In this document: positions 5,740-11,384 of the stretch, piece by piece | Position numbering within the stretch: position 1 is the first letter of the stretch | How the letters are laid out: each line of letters begins with the position of its first letter | NCBI GenBank assembly: GCA_021850505.1 | Contig: JAJZLW010000090.1 | Coordinates: 6,261 to 17,644 of the forward strand | Length of the DNA: 11,384 nucleotides | Direction: 5' to 3' | Source of the DNA: Thermoplasmata archaeon | GTDB taxonomy: Archaea; Thermoplasmatota; Thermoplasmata; Thermoplasmatales; Thermoplasmataceae | Translations under genes and position numbers: made by a program | Notes under the pieces: model-generated | What the model was told of the DNA's origin: nothing | The model's database searches: none | Seen by the model: only the letters and a program-made list of their open reading frames with translations

Positions 5740-5767
5740 CCTATATTTCGACAATCTTTTATATAGG
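5740..5767. repeat. Inverted repeat CCTATAT-N14-ATATAGG overlapping the TATA box
   Basis: CCTATAT (5740-5746) and ATATAGG (5761-5767) are exact reverse complements. The right arm is part of the strong TATA element, so a dimeric regulator binding here could compete with TBP. Function is inferred. Confidence 0.45.
5755..5767 (+). promoter_or_regulatory. Strong archaeal TATA promoter of the ABC importer operon
   Basis: TCTTTTATATAGG is a near-ideal archaeal TATA box. Initiation about 25 nt downstream would fall near 5788, leaving only about a dozen bases before the ATG at 5802 and no Shine-Dalgarno, as is common for first genes in these archaea. Confidence 0.7.
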
Positions 5768-5801
5768 ATAATACTTTATTTACCGTTACTTTTACCTCAG
5801 C

Positions 5802-7265
5802 ATGGATTCTTCAAATCCTTCTAATCTAAAAAAGAAAAGCCCCAAGGGAATGATTATTGCTGTGGTTATTGCAATAATAGTAATAGTTGCCGCTTTCGCG
5901 GTTATTGAACTGGATCACAAGAAAACACCAACACTTGTAATCCTCGTGGGTAGCGGCAGTATGACGCAGCAATATATCACCATGGTTGCAACTGATTTTG
6001 AGAAGCAGAACCCGAATGTTAAGGTTGACGTAACGACAGCCGGGTATTCAGATCTCCTCTCAACAGAGGAAACTGCGCTGAAAGGCGGCGCTTCAGTTCC
6101 GAATATTGTAATGTATTACGCCTCTCAGGCTCCAACACTGGCACCTTACTTATATAATATTCCAACAAGCACAAATGGAGCTCCTGGAACAATTGACAGT
6201 TCAAACTTCATTGAAGGGAATATGTACTCAGGAGGCTACAGCATAGCACCAAATGGAACTATCCTGAAGACAATCGGAATACCTATTCACACTGTAATCG
6301 GTTATATGCTTGTTTATCAGAACAAGATATTTGATAACACCACCTTACAGAATGAATTCCAATCTGAATACCATTTCAGTTTTCAGCCCAGCACATACAA
6401 GAACTGGACCGCACTCTATGATGCAGCAAGTTTCATTAATGCATCCACATCATTCAACGGACAAAATGATCATTACGCACTGATGTTTCCAGACAGTTCA
6501 TCGCATTCGATTATTGACGCATTTTATAACGTTGCATATCCTTTCCTGGCTGGTAATGCATCATCAGGCGTTCCTGCAAACTCTTCACCCAATTACTGGA
6601 CATACTTCGGAAACCAGAGCGGAAAATTCAATGTTTCATTCAACAACAGCGCAGCTGTCAATGCACTTACGACATACAAGAGCCTGATTCAGTTCGAGCC
6701 ATCTGTGTCAGTTCAACCCGTGGGATACAGTGAGCAGCTGTCATACTTTGAAACAGGTGACTATGCAGTTGGTCTTGCCTGGTCCAGCTTCTTCCCAGAT
6801 TATTCTAACAGCTCAATTTCTAGCGTAGCAGGAAATTACAGTGTTGCCCTTCTCCCGGGCGGTTATACAGGTTATTCGCCGACTTTGCTGGGCATAAATC
6901 CGCACTCCCAGAACACATCACTTGCAGTTCAATTTCTTGAATTTGCAACCTCCTCATCGGAATACGCAAAAGGTATAAGCCAGTTTGATTTTCTTCCAGG
7001 AAATGCAAATGGCCTTAAAGCCGCAGAAAGCATGAGTGGTTTCGGCTGGGTTAATTCATTCCTCAATTATTCCAATACCATAAACCTCAACCCGAAATAC
7101 GCTGCTGTGGTAACACAGGTATCACCACTTTTCAGCACTCTTATACCTGATTTCAACAGCGAGGTATACGACTACTTCACGGGGAAGACCACTGCATCAA
7201 ATGCGTTAAGCGTAGCAGCAAGTGAATGGGTAAGCACAATCAAGAGTGACAACATCCAGCTTTGA
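5802..7265 (+). CDS. Membrane-anchored extracellular solute-binding protein, family 1 (carbohydrate ABC importer)
   Basis: This 487-residue protein is the substrate receptor of an ABC importer. A short lysine-rich cytoplasmic N-terminus is followed by one membrane helix (about 16-37) and then an extracellular domain beginning near LVILVGSGSMTQQYITMVATDFEKQNPNVKV, cut here into its usual first strand and helix; this is the family 1 binding-protein start. No lipobox cysteine is present, so the helix anchors the protein. I count thirteen N-X-S/T sequons in the extracellular part, consistent with heavy N-glycosylation of a surface protein in an archaeon. The ATG at 5802 directly follows a strong TATA promoter. 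The fused permease gene begins 12 nt downstream and the ATPase follows. Family knowledge suggests mono- or oligosaccharides as ligand; the sugar cannot be read from sequence. Confidence 0.88.
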   Translation: MDSSNPSNLKKKSPKGMIIAVVIAIIVIVAAFAVIELDHKKTPTLVILVGSGSMTQQYITMVATDFEKQNPNVKVDVTTAGYSDLLSTEETALKGGASVPNIVMYYASQAPTLAPYLYNIPTSTNGAPGTIDSSNFIEGNMYSGGYSIAPNGTILKTIGIPIHTVIGYMLVYQNKIFDNTTLQNEFQSEYHFSFQPSTYKNWTALYDAASFINASTSFNGQNDHYALMFPDSSSHSIIDAFYNVAYPFLAGNASSGVPANSSPNYWTYFGNQSGKFNVSFNNSAAVNALTTYKSLIQFEPSVSVQPVGYSEQLSYFETGDYAVGLAWSSFFPDYSNSSISSVAGNYSVALLPGGYTGYSPTLLGINPHSQNTSLAVQFLEFATSSSEYAKGISQFDFLPGNANGLKAAESMSGFGWVNSFLNYSNTINLNPKYAAVVTQVSPLFSTLIPDFNSEVYDYFTGKTTASNALSVAASEWVSTIKSDNIQL

Positions 7266-7277
7266 TCAAGTGTTTCT

Positions 7278-8975
7278 ATGCTTTCGCAAACAAAGAAACA
7301 GGCGATCATCCTAGTACTGCCAGCCCTTATTTATTTTTTTATTTTTGCACTTTATCCAATGGTTGAAAATTTTATTCTCACTTTTCAAACCGAAACACTT
7401 AATGGAAGTTACGTGTGGAGCGGCTTTACAAATTATTTCCAGGTTTTTAAGATACCACATTTGGACCAGATCTTTGAAAACACGGTAATATATACGCTTG
7501 CAGTTCCTTTCTTGGATATACTGCTTGCCATCCCGCTTGCTTCCTTTATGAGGCGGCTCAATAAACCATTCCTTCTCCCTGTTATTCTTCTGTCAGCTTT
7601 CATACCTCTTGTAACTGCTGCGGTTATGTGGGTTTTCATGCTGAACCCGATATACGGTTTTATCTACTATATCGATAAGGTCGATCTATTCACCACACCA
7701 TGGAGCATTGTTCTGATAGATGTCTGGAGCAGTCTTCCACTAGCAACTCTAATCATATATTCAGGTCTTAAAGCCATCCCTCCACACATCGAGGAAGCTG
7801 CCCATATGGATGGGCTTATAGGCTTCAGAAAATTGGCACGCGTGGATCTCCCATACATTAAGGCAAGCATACTGTCTGCAACCGTTCTCATGATTCTATA
7901 CGGCTCCTTTACATTTGACCCGATATACATCGCCAAGACCGTTTCCCCACCCTTCGCAACCCTGGATATAGCTTATTTTTCCTACAGTCTGTTCTTTACA
8001 GGCGAGGCAGGACAGGCTGCAGTTCTAATGGTTATAATGACTCTTGTTTCAACGTTGATTTCGATCCTGTTTGTGAAACTGACTTTAAGTGAAAAGAGGA
8101 TGAGGACACGGTTTAGTTTCAGATTTCTGCCAAACAGGGAAATACCCAAGCCTGTTGCTGCACTACTTACGGCTCTTTACCTGATCTTCTTCCTGCTGCC
8201 TTTTGCCTGGCTTATTCTGGAATCCTTTAAAACACCCAAAGAGATAATTGCAATTCCGCCGGCTATAATTCCTTCTGTTATCACATTCTCAGACTATCTT
8301 TACAGTTTTATAGTTGGTGAACCGTACTTCATAACAAGTGTGATCGTTTCCTTAGGTACCGCTGTCCTTGTATTTATAATAGGGGCACCAGCTGCTTATT
8401 CTATTTCAAGACACCGGACAGGAGGATTGAAAATAATTGCTTTCATACTGTTTGTTTATTCTCTTCCAACTGTAATTTTCCTGATCCCCGTTCATAATGT
8501 TATACAGTCAGCAGGTCTTATCAATGGCTGGCTCGGTTTGATCGTTGCATACCCTGTTTTTGTGCTGCCGATAACCATATGGCTCCTTTATAACTTTTAT
8601 GCAACATTTCCAAAACATCTCGACGAAGCTGCAAATATAGATGGAATGAATGTCTACTCATCTTTTTACCGTGTAATTCTCAGGTTGAGCGGTGATGGCA
8701 TATCTGTTACATTACTGTACTCATTCATCATATCATGGGGTGCACTAATTTTTCCACTTGCGCTTACTTATTCACAATTTAACATGAACTTTGTTGCGCC
8801 ATTTGGGGCGCAGACTGTTACCATATTCATAGGAGGAACAATAGGCCATGAGGCATTTAATTATGGTGTTTTGTCTGCAGCAAGTGTCATAAGCCTGATA
8901 CCCTCTATTATACTGATATATTTTACAAGAAGGAGAATAGATAAGCTTTGGAGAGTTGGGGGTACCGTAGGATGA
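7278..8975 (+). CDS. Fused MalF-MalG-type ABC permease (two permease domains in one chain)
   Basis: This 565-residue integral membrane protein contains two complete sugar-type permease domains, where most systems encode two separate proteins of about 280-300 residues. The N-terminal half (about 1-275) is MalF-like. Its EAA loop is E172-E-A-A-H-M-D-G...LP, the coupling helix that docks on the ATPase. The C-terminal half begins near 285 with the MalG-like segment ending LLPFAWLILESFKTPKEI, and its EAA loop is D449-E-A-A-N-I-D-G. About twelve membrane helices are expected. No stop or frameshift lies between the halves and the linker is basic (KRMRTRFSFRF), so this is a true fusion. It follows the binding protein by 12 nt and its TGA overlaps the ATPase ATG (ATGA, 8972-8975), indicating one operon with coupled translation. 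Confidence 0.92.
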   Translation: MLSQTKKQAIILVLPALIYFFIFALYPMVENFILTFQTETLNGSYVWSGFTNYFQVFKIPHLDQIFENTVIYTLAVPFLDILLAIPLASFMRRLNKPFLLPVILLSAFIPLVTAAVMWVFMLNPIYGFIYYIDKVDLFTTPWSIVLIDVWSSLPLATLIIYSGLKAIPPHIEEAAHMDGLIGFRKLARVDLPYIKASILSATVLMILYGSFTFDPIYIAKTVSPPFATLDIAYFSYSLFFTGEAGQAAVLMVIMTLVSTLISILFVKLTLSEKRMRTRFSFRFLPNREIPKPVAALLTALYLIFFLLPFAWLILESFKTPKEIIAIPPAIIPSVITFSDYLYSFIVGEPYFITSVIVSLGTAVLVFIIGAPAAYSISRHRTGGLKIIAFILFVYSLPTVIFLIPVHNVIQSAGLINGWLGLIVAYPVFVLPITIWLLYNFYATFPKHLDEAANIDGMNVYSSFYRVILRLSGDGISVTLLYSFIISWGALIFPLALTYSQFNMNFVAPFGAQTVTIFIGGTIGHEAFNYGVLSAASVISLIPSIILIYFTRRRIDKLWRVGGTVG

Positions 8976-10012
8976 CCTCACTATTTGAAATGCATGACAT
9001 CGAAAAGAAGTTTGGCAGCTTTACTGCTCTATCATTTCAAAGTCTACAGTTCAGCGAAAATACTTACGCAGTGGTTCTTGGGCCTTCTGGTTCTGGAAAG
9101 ACCACACTCCTCCGAATCGCGGCCGGTTTGGAGACACCAGACAGGGGTAAGGTGGTGATCGGTGGAAATGATGTTACAGATCTGCCATCGTGGAAGCGGA
9201 AAGTTGGGCTCGTCTTCCAGAATTACGCATTATACCCGCATCTTACGGTCTACGATAATATAGCCATGCCACTCACAGTGGAGCACTACAAGGACGAATA
9301 CATAAGGTCCAGGGTAAGCAATCTTCTGAAAATCATGGAACTTGAATCACAGGAAGGGAAGTTACCGAAGCAGCTAAGTGGGGGACAGCAGCAACGGGTT
9401 GCTCTTGCCAGGGCTCTTGTCAAGAATCCAAAAATTCTACTAATGGATGAGCCACTTTCGAACCTGGATACCAGGGTGAGGATAGATCTCAGGGATTATC
9501 TTAAGGAGACACAGCGAAAATCGGGGATAACCGCCATTCATGTAACACATGACCAGGACGAGGCAATGGCTCTCGGTGACAGTATAGTCATCCTGAATAA
9601 TTCCAGGATCGTGCAGACCGGATCACCATTTGAGATTTATCGTAAGCCTGTCAACGAGTTCGCAGCCACATTTTTGGGGGGCCTTAACCTGATTCCTGCG
9701 GAGTCAGTCGAGGACATGGAAATAGACATGGATTTTGATACACTGGGAATTCGTACGGAGGATGTTTCAGTTTCTGAAGATATGCAGTCTTCTGATCTAA
9801 AAGCCTCTATAACAAATATACAGTTCCTTGGCTATGGTTATCTTGTGACTATGGATTTAAATGGCGCTAGAATAAGGGCTAGAACACAATTAATCGATTC
9901 AAGCATCATAGGATCACAAATAGGCATATCATTCGACCGCAGCAAGCTCCTGTTTTTCAGGAATGGTAACAGGGTTGAAAATCCGGTATTGAACGAGAAG
10001 TTACTGAAATAG
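8972..10012 (+). CDS. Sugar ABC transporter ATP-binding protein (MalK/UgpC family)
   Basis: This 346-residue ATPase powers the importer encoded just upstream. It has Walker A GPSGSGKTT (37-45), a Q-loop in VFQNYALYPHLTVYDNIAMPL (shown as family-typical, with the Q following VF), signature LSGGQ (135-139), Walker B with D159-E160, D-loop NLDT and switch histidine H193 in THDQDEAMALGD. Residues after about 240 form a C-terminal OB/TOBE-like regulatory domain, as in MalK and UgpC. I chose the ATG at 8972, which overlaps the permease stop as ATGA and starts just before the first strand FEMHDIEKKF; an in-frame TTG at 8948 would add eight residues of permease overlap and is less likely. It probably binds as a homodimer to the two EAA loops of the fused permease. 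The gene ends 10 bp from a convergent phosphatase gene. Confidence 0.94.
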   Translation: MTSLFEMHDIEKKFGSFTALSFQSLQFSENTYAVVLGPSGSGKTTLLRIAAGLETPDRGKVVIGGNDVTDLPSWKRKVGLVFQNYALYPHLTVYDNIAMPLTVEHYKDEYIRSRVSNLLKIMELESQEGKLPKQLSGGQQQRVALARALVKNPKILLMDEPLSNLDTRVRIDLRDYLKETQRKSGITAIHVTHDQDEAMALGDSIVILNNSRIVQTGSPFEIYRKPVNEFAATFLGGLNLIPAESVEDMEIDMDFDTLGIRTEDVSVSEDMQSSDLKASITNIQFLGYGYLVTMDLNGARIRARTQLIDSSIIGSQIGISFDRSKLLFFRNGNRVENPVLNEKLLK

Positions 10013-10022
10013 CTGATAAATA

Positions 10023-10688
10023 TCACATCTTGCACCAAGAAACTATCCATTCCGATAGTTCTGTAATAGATTGCCCAGAAACTGTGGATCCTCTGCTGTC
10101 AAGCTGAAACGGGTTTATGAATGCCGTGTCCCACTTCATCATGAGCGCAGGTTGAATATCATTAACATAATGGTCTCCAACACTCAGAACCTTCAGATCG
10201 GCAGGATCCATTCTCCCTGATATTGAAAAAACAAGATCAATCAAGCCTTCGGGTTTTTTAGCACTGAATCTGATATAATCAAAATGTTTCTCCAGATCCA
10301 GTTTGTCTAAGTAACCTTTAACATATTCTTCCGGAGAATTAGATGCAAGTGCCGTAGTACATAGGGAATGGACATCTTTCAGAAGGCTGATTACATTTTC
10401 AGAGAGGTCCCCTTTGTGGATATTAAGTAGCATGTGCCTCCTGGTTTGATGAAATGAATGCTCAAACAGGTTTCGGTCAGAATACTTCCTTGAAATCCTG
10501 TTCAAAAGATCCCATCCATCCTCTCCAATAAACGGTTTCTTTCCACTGAAAGAATTGTCGACCTCATCCAAAAAAGCATTTGCGTCTGGTGGTTCAAGGT
10601 TATCGGCTATAATGTTGGCGCAGTAGATATAATGTGAAATCCCGGTCGTTATGGTCCCGTCAAAATCAAAAACCACGATTTTTTTCAC
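10023..10688 (-). CDS. HAD-superfamily hydrolase (phosphatase-like)
   Basis: This 221-residue protein has the four HAD motifs: D8-F-D10-G-T (nucleophile and acid/base aspartates), LASNS (S116), lysine 144/145 in SAKKPEG, and VGD172...D177 (metal-binding acidic residues). A helical cap domain sits between motifs I and II (about 20-95), the C1 type seen in phosphoglycolate- and beta-phosphoglucomutase-like members. It most likely hydrolyses a small phosphorylated metabolite; the substrate cannot be deduced. The GTG at 10688 is chosen because the only upstream in-frame codons end at a TGA (10703-10701) and the protein begins with the typical MKKIVVFDFDGT. A TATA box about 25 nt upstream points to a leaderless transcript. 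The gene converges on the ABC ATPase and lies downstream of the aTrm56 gene, separated by 74 bp. Confidence 0.88.
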   Translation of the reverse strand: MKKIVVFDFDGTITTGISHYIYCANIIADNLEPPDANAFLDEVDNSFSGKKPFIGEDGWDLLNRISRKYSDRNLFEHSFHQTRRHMLLNIHKGDLSENVISLLKDVHSLCTTALASNSPEEYVKGYLDKLDLEKHFDYIRFSAKKPEGLIDLVFSISGRMDPADLKVLSVGDHYVNDIQPALMMKWDTAFINPFQLDSRGSTVSGQSITELSEWIVSWCKM

Positions 10689-10705
10689 AGCATGCGGTAT
10701 TCATG

Positions 10706-10719
10706 AAAAATATATATCA
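10706..10719 (-). promoter_or_regulatory. TATA box for the HAD hydrolase (leaderless spacing)
   Basis: On the minus strand TGATATATATTTTT is a strong archaeal TATA element. Its centre lies about 25 nt upstream of the GTG start at 10688, the spacing expected if transcription begins at or next to the start codon. No Shine-Dalgarno precedes the GTG, which agrees with leaderless translation. Confidence 0.6.
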
Positions 10720-10762
10720 TGATTGACCCTAATATACGAAATTTGCAATAATGGATAAAATG

Positions 10763-11284
10763 TTATTCAGTGGATTCAACCACTTTTCCGGTTGGGCTTG
10801 GAATTATCCTCATTTTACCATTGAACGTCTTTTCCAGCTCAGACCCATGATTTAACCGATCCAGAAATAATGCAAGTGCAGCAACTTCGCTGTGTGGCTG
10901 GTTTGTGATTGAAACATTAAAATCTGCAAGACCATAAATTTCTCCAGGAACCTTCTCTGCTCCGACTATTATCACCATGTCAGGATTTTTTAAATAAGCC
11001 TCTTCGATCTTTTCTATGCACGCATTAAGATTCATTCCATACATTGTAAGATGTATCTTTACAGACCCTGTTTCCTTGAGAAATGATCCCCAGTTAACCC
11101 CGGATTTAACACTGAACGATCCTCCAAATCTACCTGTCACTCCATTAATGGTTGCTTCAAGATCTGAATCCTTGAAATCCACCAGGACTTTATCAGCTAG
11201 AAAAGCTCTTGCCGTGAGGCAGATATGCGTTGTGATCCTTTTGTCCCTTGCAGGTCGGTGCCCGATTCTCAGGACAGTTATCAT
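10763..11284 (-). CDS. trm56: tRNA (cytidine(56)-2'-O)-methyltransferase, aTrm56
   Basis: This 173-residue SPOUT-class enzyme 2'-O-methylates C56 in the T-loop of archaeal tRNAs using S-adenosylmethionine, which stabilises the elbow contact between D- and T-loops. Diagnostic stretches are LRIGHRPARDKRITTH (5-20), TARAF, LTMYG (79-83), VGAEKVP (107-113) and NQPHSEVAALA (128-138), the last two forming the knotted cofactor site. Length matches the family. The ATG at 11284 follows a GAGGT Shine-Dalgarno at close spacing. The gene starts 12 nt after the stop of an upstream minus-strand gene, so the two are probably cotranscribed. The family is archaeal, making this the strongest taxonomic marker in the window. 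Confidence 0.95.
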   Translation of the reverse strand: MITVLRIGHRPARDKRITTHICLTARAFLADKVLVDFKDSDLEATINGVTGRFGGSFSVKSGVNWGSFLKETGSVKIHLTMYGMNLNACIEKIEEAYLKNPDMVIIVGAEKVPGEIYGLADFNVSITNQPHSEVAALALFLDRLNHGSELEKTFNGKMRIIPSPTGKVVESTE

Positions 11285-11296
11285 CTTACCTCACAA

Positions 11297-11384
11297 TTAT
11301 TCCTGAACGAGATCAATCTTGAAACCTTTAATAGTCAGATCAGAAGACCTCTTTATAAGTCCCCTGAGGAGTGTTTGGGAAAAC
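11297..11384 (-). CDS. C-terminal end of an unidentified protein (partial, runs off right edge)
   Basis: The minus strand is open from the window edge for 28 codons, ending at TAA (11299-11297). The visible tail includes LLRGLIKRSSDLTIKGFKI followed by DLVQE, a believable helix-strand terminus. The other two minus frames close within this stretch. It ends 12 nt before aTrm56, with that gene's ribosome site in the gap, which supports a real upstream operon member. I cannot identify the family from so short a tail. Confidence 0.5.
   Translation of the reverse strand, partial: FSQTLLRGLIKRSSDLTIKGFKIDLVQE

Noticed and set aside
8948..8971. Earlier TTG start for the ABC ATPase
   Set aside because: The ATG at 8972 overlaps the permease stop as ATGA and gives the normal family N-terminus; the TTG only extends into permease coding sequence.
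1..11384. CRISPR array or insertion sequence
   Set aside because: No regularly spaced direct repeats, and no transposase or terminal inverted repeats with target duplications, were seen.

Overview
The window looks like chromosomal DNA from an AT-rich archaeon, most likely a thermoplasmatal (Thermoplasma/Ferroplasma/Cuniculiplasma-like) lineage. An archaeal-type tRNA Cm56 methyltransferase (aTrm56) is present. Promoters look like archaeal TATA boxes, one of them set for a leaderless transcript. Neither tRNA gene encodes CCA, and tRNA-Asn ends in G73. The transporter receptor has a membrane anchor and many N-glycosylation sequons. The domain call is strong; the order-level call is inference.

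Left part (1-2607). A three-gene minus-strand operon encodes an APH-fold small-molecule/protein kinase, then a von Willebrand A (MIDAS) protein, then a PP2C-type phosphatase. The kinase and vWA genes overlap by 22 nt, and the vWA stop directly abuts the phosphatase start. Kinase + vWA + PP2C resembles the 'TerY-P' phosphorylation triad, but here the kinase is of the aminoglycoside-phosphotransferase type. All three have intact active-site motifs. The tail of an unidentified plus-strand gene runs into the operon's 3' end.

Middle (2608-5598). A divergent intergenic region separates the triad from a plus-strand orphan DNA methyltransferase with an unusual HPPY catalytic motif. Next comes a divergent NRAMP-family metal transporter whose promoter carries a DtxR/IdeR-like dyad (TTAGG-N4-CCTAA). 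Two minus-strand tRNA genes, Asn(GTT) and a CAT-anticodon tRNA, follow in tandem with one base between them.

Right part (5599-10012). A plus-strand carbohydrate-type ABC importer operon encodes a membrane-anchored, heavily sequon-bearing binding protein, then a single polypeptide fusing the MalF-like and MalG-like permeases, then a MalK/UgpC-type ATPase. It starts from a strong TATA promoter surrounded by inverted repeats.

Right edge (10013-11384). On the minus strand are a HAD-family phosphatase with a leaderless-type GTG start, the aTrm56 gene, and the C-terminal end of an unidentified upstream gene 12 nt before aTrm56.

The best candidate for an under-described system is the APH kinase-vWA-PP2C operon, possibly together with its divergent DNA methyltransferase neighbour. 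The metal-regulated NRAMP variant and the fused sugar permease come next.
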